Under the pieces are notes generated by a model. The model saw nothing but the letters and a program-made list of their open reading frames with translations. It did no database searches and had not been told where the DNA came from. Below are positions 1-6,332 of a stretch of 8,627 nucleotides of DNA, piece after piece. This stretch comes from DATJFQ01 sp035495555 (lineage in GTDB: Bacteria; Acidobacteriota; Vicinamibacteria; Vicinamibacterales; 2-12-FULL-66-21): contig DATJFQ010000123.1 in assembly GCA_035495555.1 (NCBI GenBank), positions 1 to 8,627 on the forward strand, written 5' to 3'. A program made the translations under genes and the position numbers. How positions within the stretch are numbered: the stretch's first letter is position 1; every line of letters starts with the position of its first letter.

Positions 1-1214
1 AGCTTGTGCCCGAGCTTCTGCTTCTTCGTCGTGAGGTATCGCTTCGTGAATTCGGACGCGGGAATTTCGAGGGGCAGCCATTCGGCGACTGACAGACCGT
101 AGCCCTCGAGCCCGACGAGTTTCCGCGGATTGTTCGACAGCAGCCGCATCGACTTGACGCCGAGGTCCTTGAGGATCTGCACGCCGATCCCGTAGTCGCG
201 TTGATCGGCCTTGAATCCAAGCCGCTCGTTGGCTTCGACCGTGTCGAGCCCCTGGTCCTGCAGCTCGTACGCGCGGATCTTGTTCGCGAGGCCGATGCCG
301 CGGCCTTCCTGGTTGAGATACAGGAGAACACCTCTGCCCTCTTCAGCGATGCGCTGCATGGCGGCATCGAGCTGCGGGCCGCAGTCGCACCGGGCGGAAT
401 GGAACACGTCGCCGGTCAGGCATTTGGAGTGGACGCGCACCAGCACGTGCTCGCCGTCGCCAATCTCTCCCTTGACGAGCGCCACGTGCGTTTCGCCGTC
501 GATGACGCTCTCGTACGCGATCACCCGGAAATTGCCGTGCTCGGTCGGGAGCGACGCGGCGGCGGCCCGCTTGACCAGGGTCTCCGTGTTCATCCGGTAC
601 TGGATGAGATCGGCGATCGTGATCATCAGCAGCTTGTGCCTGCGCGCGAACCTGATGAGATCCGGCACGCGCGCCATGCTGCCGTCGTCGTTCATGATTT
701 CGCAGATGACGCCGGCGGGATACAGGCCCGCGATGCGCGCCAGATCGACGGCGGCTTCCGTCTGCCCGGCCCGGACGAGCACGCCGCCGTCGCGCGCCTT
801 CAGTGGAAACATGTGCCCGGGCCGCGCGAGATCCGCCGGGCGCGTGCGCGGATCAATCGCGGCAAGCACGGTCGCCGCTCGATCGGCGGCGGAGATCCCC
901 GTGCTCGTCGCGTGCTTGGCTTCGATCGACACGCAGAACGCGGTGTTGAACCGCGCCGTGTTGTCCGGCACCATCTGCGGAAGATCCAGCTCCGCGAGCC
1001 GCTCCTCGGTCATCGGCATGCAAATCAGGCCGCGGCCATGGCGCGCCATGAAGTTGATGATCTCGGGCGTCACCTTTTCTGCCGCGACGGTGAGATCGCC
1101 TTCGTTCTCGCGATCCTCGTCGTCGACGACGATGATCATGCGGCCGTCGCGGATTGCGCCGATCGCATCGGCGATCGGCGCAAACGGAGACTTCGCGCGC
1201 TTTCTGTTGGCCAT
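1..1214 (-). CDS. ribBA: Bifunctional DHBP synthase / GTP cyclohydrolase II (RibBA), C-terminal end cut by window edge
   Basis: A fused enzyme of riboflavin synthesis. The N-terminal half should convert ribulose 5-phosphate to 3,4-dihydroxy-2-butanone 4-phosphate, and the C-terminal half should open GTP to the diaminopyrimidine precursor; both act in the cytosol. I translated it from the ATG at 1214-1212. About 404 codons are visible with no stop before position 1, so only a short tail is missing. The RibB domain (about 1-205) shows DDEDRENEG at 31-39, RPGHMFPL with His134, and PAGVICEIMNDDG. The RibA domain (about 210-404) shows HSKCLTGD, RCDCGPQL with the zinc-type cysteines C265/C276/C278, NQEGRGIGL, ANERLGF and LLSNNPRK. 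The oddity is GQTEA at 150-154, where E. coli RibB has GHTEA; Gln151 takes the place of the metal-ligand His153. The start lies 2 bp after the ribE stop, so it is the third gene of a rib operon. The next gene in such operons is usually ribH, which would lie outside the window. Confidence 0.96.
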   Translation of the reverse strand, partial: MANRKRAKSPFAPIADAIGAIRDGRMIIVVDDEDRENEGDLTVAAEKVTPEIINFMARHGRGLICMPMTEERLAELDLPQMVPDNTARFNTAFCVSIEAKHATSTGISAADRAATVLAAIDPRTRPADLARPGHMFPLKARDGGVLVRAGQTEAAVDLARIAGLYPAGVICEIMNDDGSMARVPDLIRFARRHKLLMITIADLIQYRMNTETLVKRAAAASLPTEHGNFRVIAYESVIDGETHVALVKGEIGDGEHVLVRVHSKCLTGDVFHSARCDCGPQLDAAMQRIAEEGRGVLLYLNQEGRGIGLANKIRAYELQDQGLDTVEANERLGFKADQRDYGIGVQILKDLGVKSMRLLSNNPRKLVGLEGYGLSVAEWLPLEIPASEFTKRYLTTKKQKLGHK

Positions 1215-1216
1215 GA

Positions 1217-1846
1217 TCAGGATGTTTTCGGCACCGGCGAGGCGAAGGCTTCGACGGCGCGCAGCACGTACTTCCCGAGAATATCGCACTCCAGATTGAC
1301 GCGGTCGCCGATGGTCAGGATCCGAAGATTCGTATGCGCCCACGTGAACGGGATGATTTGCACGTCGAAGCGGACCGAGGGCGCATGCCGTGCGTCGTCG
1401 ACGCTCGCAACCGTCAGGCTGATGCCATCGACGGCGATGGAGCCCTTGGGGACGATATTGGGCGCCAGCTCCGCAGGAAACGTAAAGGTCATGCGCCGCG
1501 AGTCGCCTTCCAACCAGACGGCGGCAAGCGTTCCCGTCCCGTCGACATGGCCTTGCACGAAATGGCCGCCGACGTGCGCGCCGGCGCGCATCGGACGTTC
1601 CAGGTTCACGAGGCGGCCAGTCGCCAGGCCACCGAGCGACGTGACCCGCAGCGTTTCCGGCGACACGTCCATTTCGACGGCACCCGGATGCAGCACCACG
1701 ATCGTGAGGCACGTGCCGTTGACGGCAAGGCTGTCGCCGAGCGCGAGGTGCGGCGCGAGCGTTGTGTCGACGCGAAGCCGCATCCCCGCGGCGCTCTGCT
1801 GTGCGTCTGCGACCTCGCCGATCGCCTCAATGATGCCGGTGAACAT
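1217..1846 (-). CDS. ribE: Riboflavin synthase alpha subunit
   Basis: Catalyses the last step of riboflavin synthesis, dismutation of two 6,7-dimethyl-8-ribityllumazine molecules, normally as a cytosolic trimer. The 209-residue length is normal for the family. It consists of two lumazine-binding barrels (about 1-97 and 98-195). Visible signatures are the N-terminal MFTGIIE, GDSLAVNGTCLT at 37-48, GHFVQGHVDGTG at 94-105, the second-barrel counterpart KGSIAVDGISLTV at 134-146, and GDRVNLECDILGKY near the C terminus. The ATG start is supported because the family begins with MFTGI, and a purine-rich GAGGG lies just upstream. The start overlaps the end of ribD by 20 bp, and the stop is 2 bp before ribBA, so translational coupling is likely. 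The gene is called ribE or ribC depending on the organism. Confidence 0.97.
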   Translation of the reverse strand: MFTGIIEAIGEVADAQQSAAGMRLRVDTTLAPHLALGDSLAVNGTCLTIVVLHPGAVEMDVSPETLRVTSLGGLATGRLVNLERPMRAGAHVGGHFVQGHVDGTGTLAAVWLEGDSRRMTFTFPAELAPNIVPKGSIAVDGISLTVASVDDARHAPSVRFDVQIIPFTWAHTNLRILTIGDRVNLECDILGKYVLRAVEAFASPVPKTS

Positions 1847-2972
1847 GTCCCTCTACTCTGACGTCGGCTCCGAACCAGGCCGCCTCCCGATCCACGAGCT
1901 CGGACAACGAAAAGCGTTGCGGGTCCATCCATGCTGCGGCCTCAGGTCCGAGGCGCACGGGCGCGATGTACGCGTGCACGGCGTCCACCAGCCCGGCCTC
2001 GAAGAGCGCCCGATGCAAAGTCGAGCCGCCTTCCACCACGATAGAGCTGATGCCCGCTTCCCGAAGCAGCCACGAGAATGATGGACCGATTCCGCCCGGC
2101 GCAACGGCCACGCGCGCGCCCGCATGCTCCAACGCCCGAACCCGTTCGGGGTGCGCGGCGGCGCACGCTTCGTCCGTCATGACTATTATCGGACCCGCCG
2201 CGACGGTGGACAGCACGCGTGCGCCGGGAGGTGTTCTGAGGCGTCGATCGAAGATGACTCGGGCCAGCGGTCGCCCGCGCCAGGCGCCGCGGGGCGTGAG
2301 CAAGGGGTCGTCGCCGAGAACGGTGGACGACCCGACGGCGAGCGCATCCACCTCCGCGCGCTGACGCTGGACGATCCTGTGCGCAGCGGCGCCGGTCAGC
2401 TGCGTCCTGGCGCCGCCCGGGCCTGCGATGTTGCCGTCCAGGCTCAGCGCGATCTTCGCGACCACGAAGGGGCGCCCGAGCAACACGTTCGTGAGGAACA
2501 CCTCGTTCTGCCGCGCGGCAGCCGCGCCCATGATGCCGCTCTCGACGGCAATGCCGCGGTCCCGCAGATGCGCGAGCCCGCGACCATCGACGACGGGATT
2601 CGGATCGTCCATCGCAATGACCGCACGGCGGATTCCCGCGTCGGCGACAAGGGGTGCGCACGGCCCCGTTCGGCCGTGATGCGAGCACGGCTCGAGCGTG
2701 CAGTACAGCGTACCGCCCACCGCACGTTCGCCCGCCTCGGCGAGCGCGAACACCTCCGCATGCGGACCGCCCGCAACCCGATGCGCGCCACGTCCGACGA
2801 TGACGCCGCGCGCGTCGACGACGAGCGCACCGACCATCGGATTCGGGTTCGTGTGCCCGCGGCCGCGCTCCGCGAGCGCCAGCGCCCGTCGCATGAAAAA
2901 GGCGTCGCGGGCTTCGCCCGCGCCGCCTTCGGCGGTTGCGGGGGTGCGGGGGTGCGGAGGTTCAATTCTCAC
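1827..2972 (-). CDS. ribD: Bifunctional diaminohydroxyphosphoribosylaminopyrimidine deaminase / 5-amino-6-(5-phosphoribosylamino)uracil reductase
   Basis: Carries out the second and third steps of riboflavin synthesis: ring deamination, then NADPH-dependent ribose reduction. From the GTG at 2972 it is 381 residues. The deaminase domain (about 24-150) has zinc ligands in HAE (71-73) and TLEPCSHHGRTGPC (C96 and C105). The reductase domain (about 165-381) has AKIALSLDG (172-180), GSSTVLGDDPLLT (214-226) and VVEGGSTL (312-319). The start is uncertain. The only in-frame ATG is codon 27 (2894-2892), but the family aligns from a DxYYM-like segment, here DAFFM at 23-27. That favours the upstream GTG as the only standard start that keeps it. 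An in-frame stop at 2996-2994, inside the repeat array, limits further extension. I see no clear ribosome binding site. It is the first gene of the rib operon. Confidence 0.95.
   Translation of the reverse strand: MRIEPPHPRTPATAEGGAGEARDAFFMRRALALAERGRGHTNPNPMVGALVVDARGVIVGRGAHRVAGGPHAEVFALAEAGERAVGGTLYCTLEPCSHHGRTGPCAPLVADAGIRRAVIAMDDPNPVVDGRGLAHLRDRGIAVESGIMGAAAARQNEVFLTNVLLGRPFVVAKIALSLDGNIAGPGGARTQLTGAAAHRIVQRQRAEVDALAVGSSTVLGDDPLLTPRGAWRGRPLARVIFDRRLRTPPGARVLSTVAAGPIIVMTDEACAAAHPERVRALEHAGARVAVAPGGIGPSFSWLLREAGISSIVVEGGSTLHRALFEAGLVDAVHAYIAPVRLGPEAAAWMDPQRFSLSELVDREAAWFGADVRVEGHVHRHH
2906..2935 (-). other. Two back-to-back GC hairpins inside the 5' end of ribD
   Basis: Two perfect inverted repeats sit side by side. 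The first has a 7-bp stem with a 3-nt loop at 2906-2922. The second has a 5-bp stem with a 3-nt loop at 2923-2935. In the transcript both loops read GAA. If ribD starts at the GTG at 2972 they encode the alanine/glycine-rich residues 13-23. If it starts at the ATG at 2894 they form a structured leader just upstream of that start. The inverted repeats are read directly from the sequence; any effect on translation is inference. Confidence 0.6.
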
Positions 2973-3067
2973 GTTCGCGGTTCGGGTTCGGGTTCACGGT
3001 TCGGGTTCGGGTTCGCGGTTCGAGTTCGAGTTCGCGGTTCGGGTTCGGGTTCGTGTTCGCGGTTCAA
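2973..3067. repeat. 19-bp higher-order tandem repeat built of 7+6+6-bp GTTC units
   Basis: On the plus strand the array splits at every GTTC into units of 7, 6 and 6 bp. The consensus is gttcgcggttcgggttcgg. Copies lie at 2973-2991, 2992-3010, 3011-3029 and 3030-3054 (the last with an extra 6-bp unit), followed by a partial copy at 3055-3067. Copies differ by point changes: gttcacg in copy 2 and gttcga twice in copy 3. As 19 is not a multiple of 3, the array cannot encode a constant peptide repeat, so it is probably non-coding. It ends at the apparent GTG start of ribD. The copy-2 variant makes an in-frame stop in the ribD frame. Confidence 0.9.
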
Positions 3068-3107
3068 CTTGCGATTGGCCTTCCGGCTGTCTCGCCGCCC
3101 ACTGATT
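3068..3107. other. Unique 40-bp spacer between the two repeat arrays
   Basis: This is the only non-repetitive part of the 204-bp ftsY-ribD gap. I see no convincing -35/-10 pair, no terminator with a T-run and no conserved FMN riboswitch motif in either orientation. If ribD has its own promoter it would have to lie here, within the arrays or in the end of ftsY. Confidence 0.5.
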
Positions 3108-3176
3108 GAGCACCAGGCACGAAGCACCCGCACCGAGCACCGCGCACGAAGCACCGGGCACCGCGCGCGAAGCGCG
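3108..3176. repeat. Degenerate heptamer (NNGCACS) tandem array abutting the ftsY stop
   Basis: On the plus strand the stretch parses into 7-bp units ending in GCACC or GCACG, one of them shortened to 6 bp. The first units are GAGCACC, AGGCACG and AAGCACC. A higher-order repeat of four heptamers is visible: 3108-3134 (27 bp) and 3135-3162 (28 bp) share the order GAGCACC, xxGCACG, AAGCACC, then a GCACC unit. The last two units (3163-3176) are drifted versions, GCGCGCG and AAGCGCG, which together form most of a hairpin. The array ends exactly where the ftsY stop codon (3179-3177) begins. Confidence 0.85.
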
Positions 3177-3177
3177 C
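3163..3177 (-). other. Hairpin at the ftsY stop codon
   Basis: A perfect 6-bp inverted repeat, gcgcgc/gcgcgc, with a 3-nt loop overlaps the last base of the ftsY stop codon. No U-run follows in the transcript, so it is not a classical intrinsic terminator. It could stabilise or mark the 3' end of the upstream transcript, or it may simply result from degenerate heptamers pairing. Confidence 0.5.
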
Positions 3178-4100
3178 TACCATTTGTCCTCGAAGAGCGC
3201 GGTGACGTACTCCTCCGGCGAGAACGGAATGAGATCGTCGATCGATTCGCCGACGCCGACGTAGCGGATTGGAATTTTCAGGTCGTGCGCGATCGCGACC
3301 GCGATCCCTCCTTTTGCGGTGCCATCCAGCTTCGTCAGCACGATTCCGTTGACGCCTGCCGCGCCCATGAATTCACGCGCCTGGTTGAGCCCGTTCTGGC
3401 CGACCGTCGCGTCGAGCACCAGGAGCACTTCGTGCGGCGCGGCCGGCACCTCGCGCGCTGCGACGCGCCGGATCTTGTCGAGTTCCGCCATCAGGTTCGT
3501 CCGTGTATGGAGGCGTCCCGCCGTGTCGACGAGCACGACATCGCGCCCTCGCGCCTTCCCCGCCACGAGCGCGTCGAAGACCACCGCCGCCGGATCGGAT
3601 CCCGACTTCGCGCGAATGAAGTCCACCCCCGCGCGGGTCGCCCAGACCTGCAACTGCTCGACGGCTGCGGCGCGAAACGTGTCCGCGGCGCAGATGAGCG
3701 GCGTCTTTCCCGAGTCCTTCATCAACCGCGCCAGCTTCCCCACCGTCGTCGTTTTTCCGGTTCCGTTGACGCCGACGATCAGCACGACATGCGGCCGCGT
3801 GCCGTCGGGGGCCGGCGTGTCCGCGCCGCGGAGGATCTGCAGGATCTCCGATTTGACCAGATCACGCAGCGACTCGCCTTTCGATCGGCGCGAGCGCACG
3901 GCCTGCACGATCTCATCGCTGGCCGCGACGCCGACGTCCGCCGAGATCAGCGCTTCTTCCAGTGCGTCCAGCGTCTCGAGGTCGACTGGTCGCGTGCGCG
4001 CGTCAGGGGTATCCGCCCGGTTGACGATCTCGTCGAACCGCTGGACGAACTGCTCTTTCGTCCGGGTGAGCGATTGTTTGATTTTGTCGAAGAAACCCAT
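3177..4100 (-). CDS. ftsY: Signal recognition particle receptor FtsY
   Basis: SRP receptor GTPase. It docks ribosomes carrying SRP at the inner membrane through a GTPase pairing with Ffh. The 307-residue protein has an N domain (about 1-95) and a G domain. Visible motifs are GVNGTGKTT (P-loop, 110-118), the AADTFRAAAVEQL insertion region (138-150), DTAGRLHT (192-199), TKLDGTAKGG (256-265) and GVGESIDDL (282-290). It begins MGFFDKIKQSLTRTKEQF, an amphipathic stretch typical of short FtsY proteins. The acidic A domain found in E. coli FtsY is absent, so membrane contact presumably depends on the N-terminal helix. The ATG at 4100-4098 is 27 bp after the gpsA stop, with no strong ribosome binding site. 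It is the last gene of the upstream block. Confidence 0.97.
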   Translation of the reverse strand: MGFFDKIKQSLTRTKEQFVQRFDEIVNRADTPDARTRPVDLETLDALEEALISADVGVAASDEIVQAVRSRRSKGESLRDLVKSEILQILRGADTPAPDGTRPHVVLIVGVNGTGKTTTVGKLARLMKDSGKTPLICAADTFRAAAVEQLQVWATRAGVDFIRAKSGSDPAAVVFDALVAGKARGRDVVLVDTAGRLHTRTNLMAELDKIRRVAAREVPAAPHEVLLVLDATVGQNGLNQAREFMGAAGVNGIVLTKLDGTAKGGIAVAIAHDLKIPIRYVGVGESIDDLIPFSPEEYVTALFEDKW

Positions 4101-4110
4101 GCCGAATAGC

Positions 4111-4126
4111 GCAGGCGCCGGCCTGC
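4111..4126 (-). other. Intergenic hairpin between gpsA and ftsY
   Basis: A 6-bp perfect inverted repeat (gcaggc and gcctgc) with a 4-nt loop fills most of the 27-bp gap, beginning one base after the gpsA stop. No U-run follows, so a terminator is unlikely. It ends 10 bp before the ftsY start and could affect translation initiation or mRNA processing; that part is inference. Confidence 0.5.
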
Positions 4127-4127
4127 C

Positions 4128-5129
4128 TCAATGATCGATTTCCGCGCGCTGACGCCGCAGCATCAACGCGTCGACGGCGTCGCGGGGCGTCGAGCGTCCG
4201 TCGAGAACGGCGGCCATCTGCGCCGCGATTGGCAGTTCGATCCCGCGGCGCTCTCCGAGCGACAGCGCGGCGCTGGTCGTCCGCACGCCTTCGGCGACCA
4301 TGCGCATGTGCGACAGAATGTCGTCGAGCGAGCGGCCGCGGCCCAGTTGGATGCCGACCTGCCGGTTACGGCTCAAGTCGCCCGTGCACGTCAGCACGAG
4401 GTCTCCAAGCCCGCTGAGACCCGATAAGGTGTCCCGGCGCGCCCCTTCGGCGCACGCGAGGCGCGAGATCTCCACGAGCCCCCGCGTGATGAGCGCCGCC
4501 ATCGCGTTGTGCCCGAGTTGCAGCCCGTCGACCACACCGGCGGCGATCGCGATGACGTTCTTCAGCGCGCCGCCGATCTCCACTCCGGCCACGTCATCGC
4601 TCGCATACAAACGGAACGTCGGGCCCTTCAACGTCTCCTGGATATACGTGGCGGCGTCGCGGTCCGCCGACGCGGCCACCAGCGCCGTCGGTAACCCGCG
4701 CGCAACCTCGATCGCAAAACTCGGCCCCGACAAGACGACGATGCGTCGATCGCCCACCTCCTGCGCGATGACGTGCGACATCCGCTCCAGCGTGTCCCGT
4801 TCGATGCCTTTCGCGGCGCTGACGACAATGGCGTCCCGCGGCACGAGCGGCGCTGCCCGGCGCAGCACCGCGCGCATGCCGTGCGACGGCACCGCCGCGA
4901 CGACGACGGCCGCGTGCTCCAGCGCGCGGTCCAGACGCGCGGTCGCGCGGATGGAGGCATCGACGGGGACGCCGTGAAGATACCGGCTGTTCTCGCCGAT
5001 CGCCGCGATTTCGTCCACGAGCACGTCGTCGCGCGCCCACAGCCGGACGTCGTGGCCGAGCCGCGCACAGTGCACGGCGAGCGCGGTGCCCCAGCTGCCC
5101 GCCCCCAGGACGGCGATGACGTCGCTCAT
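4128..5129 (-). CDS. gpsA: NAD(P)-dependent glycerol-3-phosphate dehydrogenase
   Basis: Reduces dihydroxyacetone phosphate to sn-glycerol 3-phosphate, the backbone for phospholipids, in the cytosol. It is 333 residues, normal for the family. The Rossmann motif GAGSWGTALA is at 9-18, SAAKGIE with Lys107 at 104-110, GPSFAIEVARGLPTA at 135-149, GGALKNVIAIAAGVVDG with the catalytic-type Lys190 at 186-202, and SGLSGLGDLVLTCTGDLSRNR at 236-256. The ATG at 5129-5127 overlaps the plsY stop as ATGA, which implies translational coupling. The reading frame stays open far upstream into plsY, but the Rossmann motif position fixes the start at MSDVIAVLGAG. PlsY uses its product, so the pair forms a functional unit. 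Confidence 0.97.
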   Translation of the reverse strand: MSDVIAVLGAGSWGTALAVHCARLGHDVRLWARDDVLVDEIAAIGENSRYLHGVPVDASIRATARLDRALEHAAVVVAAVPSHGMRAVLRRAAPLVPRDAIVVSAAKGIERDTLERMSHVIAQEVGDRRIVVLSGPSFAIEVARGLPTALVAASADRDAATYIQETLKGPTFRLYASDDVAGVEIGGALKNVIAIAAGVVDGLQLGHNAMAALITRGLVEISRLACAEGARRDTLSGLSGLGDLVLTCTGDLSRNRQVGIQLGRGRSLDDILSHMRMVAEGVRTTSAALSLGERRGIELPIAAQMAAVLDGRSTPRDAVDALMLRRQRAEIDH

Positions 5130-5710
5130 GCGACCCGTCCGCGCATGCGGCGCTCCGTCCCCGCGACGATGCGCCGGATGTTCGCGCGGTGCCGGAACAG
5201 GATGAGCGAGGCGCAGCCGGCTGCGGCGGCGAGCACGATGTCCGGCGCGCCCGACCACCAGGCGATCGAGGGCAGCGCAAGCGTCGCCGCGATGGAGCCG
5301 AGCGACACGATTCGGGTAAGGGAGACGCAGACGATGAACACGGCCGCCGCCAGTGCCGTCGCAAGCGGCGCGAGGATACTGAAGGCGCCCGCCGCGACCG
5401 CGACGCCCTTCCCGCCCTTGAAGCGCAGCCAGACAGGATAGATGTGACCGACGACCGCACAGGCGCCCGCGACGGCCGTCGGCGTCAGTCCGGCCGCGGC
5501 CGCGTGCGCGGTCAGGACCGTCGCGGCGCCCTTCGAGATATCGAGCGCCATTGCCGCAACGCCCAGCGACGTGCCGCTCGTGCGCAGCACGTTCGCCGCG
5601 CCGACGTTGCCGCTGCCGGCGACGCGCACGTCGATTCCGGCGCGCCGCGCGACCAGGAACGCGAACGGCACGGACCCGAGCAGGTACCCGAAGAGCGCCC
5701 ACGCGATCAC
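5126..5710 (-). CDS. plsY: Acyl-phosphate:glycerol-3-phosphate acyltransferase PlsY
   Basis: Integral inner-membrane enzyme that moves an acyl group from acyl-phosphate (made by PlsX) to the sn-1 position of glycerol 3-phosphate, giving lysophosphatidic acid. The 194 residues include several hydrophobic membrane segments. The family motifs are present: YLLGSVPF near the N terminus, GSGNVGAAN (32-40), FKGGKGVAVA (97-106) and the C-terminal RHRANIRRIVAGTE (173-186). The second residue from the end of the first motif is Ala where many homologues have Thr (GATN); I treat this as natural variation. The start is a GTG at 5710-5708, 5 bp after the thpR stop, chosen because it leaves only a few residues before the first membrane helix. 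It is coupled to gpsA by a 4-bp overlap. Confidence 0.96.
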   Translation of the reverse strand: MIAWALFGYLLGSVPFAFLVARRAGIDVRVAGSGNVGAANVLRTSGTSLGVAAMALDISKGAATVLTAHAAAAGLTPTAVAGACAVVGHIYPVWLRFKGGKGVAVAAGAFSILAPLATALAAAVFIVCVSLTRIVSLGSIAATLALPSIAWWSGAPDIVLAAAAGCASLILFRHRANIRRIVAGTERRMRGRVA

Positions 5711-5715
5711 GATCT

Positions 5716-6288
5716 TCAGTGTAGCTGGCTTTCGCCGGACAACAGAATCGCCGCTACCCGCTCATACCGTGCGCCCCGCGGCGACAGATGACTCCCGTAG
5801 ACGACCGCCTGCGTCACACGCGTGACGACCGGCCGGACCGCGACCTGCGCCAGCGTGTCGCGAAGCGGACGGGGAAGCCGCGTATCGCGCGGCGCACGCG
5901 CAAGCGTCAGATGCGGAGTGAAGCCGCGCGGCTCCGGCTCGAAGCCGAACGGCCGCAGTCGTTGGTCCATGATGGCGCTGAGGCGCGTGAGTTCGCGTAC
6001 TCCGCTCCCAATACTCATCCAGACGACGCGAACGGGGCCCGCCGGCGGGAACGCGCCACATGCGGCGAGCGAAAAATCGAAGGGGTTGACATCCGCCGGT
6101 CTCGACAACGCCGTGATCACAGCCTCGGCGTGGTCGGCGACGTGTCCGACGAAACGAAGGGTCAGATGCATGTTGGCCGGAGGGACCCACCGAAGGTCAG
6201 AGTGCGCGCGCCGACGGATCTCGTCGGCCACACGGGCGGCTTCCTCGACCGCTTCAGGAGAGAGATCGACGGCAACGAACAGTCGCAT
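5716..6288 (-). CDS. thpR: RNA 2',3'-cyclic phosphodiesterase (2H / LigT family)
   Basis: A 190-residue 2H phosphoesterase. Family members hydrolyse RNA ends carrying 2',3'-cyclic phosphate to 2'-phosphate; the physiological role in bacteria is not settled. Both catalytic HxTx motifs are present: HLTL with His41 and HLTL with His126. The N terminus MRLFVAVDLSPE matches the usual start (MRLFxAxxLP). The ATG at 6288-6286 is preceded by GGAGG at 6305-6301, but the 12-nt spacing is long and the motif lies in a hairpin. It sits between cinA and plsY; cinA and thpR are often neighbours in bacteria. Confidence 0.94.
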   Translation of the reverse strand: MRLFVAVDLSPEAVEEAARVADEIRRRAHSDLRWVPPANMHLTLRFVGHVADHAEAVITALSRPADVNPFDFSLAACGAFPPAGPVRVVWMSIGSGVRELTRLSAIMDQRLRPFGFEPEPRGFTPHLTLARAPRDTRLPRPLRDTLAQVAVRPVVTRVTQAVVYGSHLSPRGARYERVAAILLSGESQLH

Positions 6289-6298
6289 GAAACAACGA

Positions 6299-6313
6299 CG
6301 CCTCCGCGAGGCG
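6299..6313 (-). promoter_or_regulatory. Hairpin covering the putative thpR ribosome binding site
   Basis: A perfect 6-bp inverted repeat (cgcctc and gaggcg) with a 3-nt loop. In the transcript the GAGG of the 3' arm plus one loop G forms GGAGG, the only Shine-Dalgarno-like sequence before thpR. Folding would hide it. The pairing and motif are visible; a regulatory role is inference. Confidence 0.45.
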
Positions 6314-6332
6314 CCCTACCTACGACGGCCGG

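Noticed and set aside
201..2081. Long plus-strand open frame of 626 codons
   Set aside because: It lies antisense to ribBA, ribE and ribD, which have full family motifs. The translation is Arg/Ala/His-rich with no recognisable domain, as expected for an opposite-strand shadow in GC-rich DNA.
2969..3154. Minus-strand 61-codon frame with an Arg/Glu/Pro/Thr repeat peptide in the ftsY-ribD gap
   Set aside because: The peptide only reflects the GTTC-unit DNA repeat, whose 19-bp period shifts frame between copies. It has no family similarity that I recognise.
2973..3176. CRISPR array
   Set aside because: Repeat units are 6-7 bp (19 and 28 bp at the higher order), directly adjacent, without unique spacers, and there are no cas genes in the window.
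3163..3177. Rho-independent terminator after ftsY
   Set aside because: There is a GC stem, but no T-run follows it on the transcribed strand.
2124..4109. Plus-strand open frame of 661 codons across ribD, the repeats and ftsY
   Set aside because: Antisense to two clear genes and running through the tandem repeats, with no recognisable motif. Its openness follows from high GC.
4128..5702. gpsA read as a 524-codon protein extending back through plsY
   Set aside because: The upstream part is the wrong frame of plsY and is Arg-rich nonsense. The Rossmann motif and the ATGA overlap place the gpsA start at 5129.
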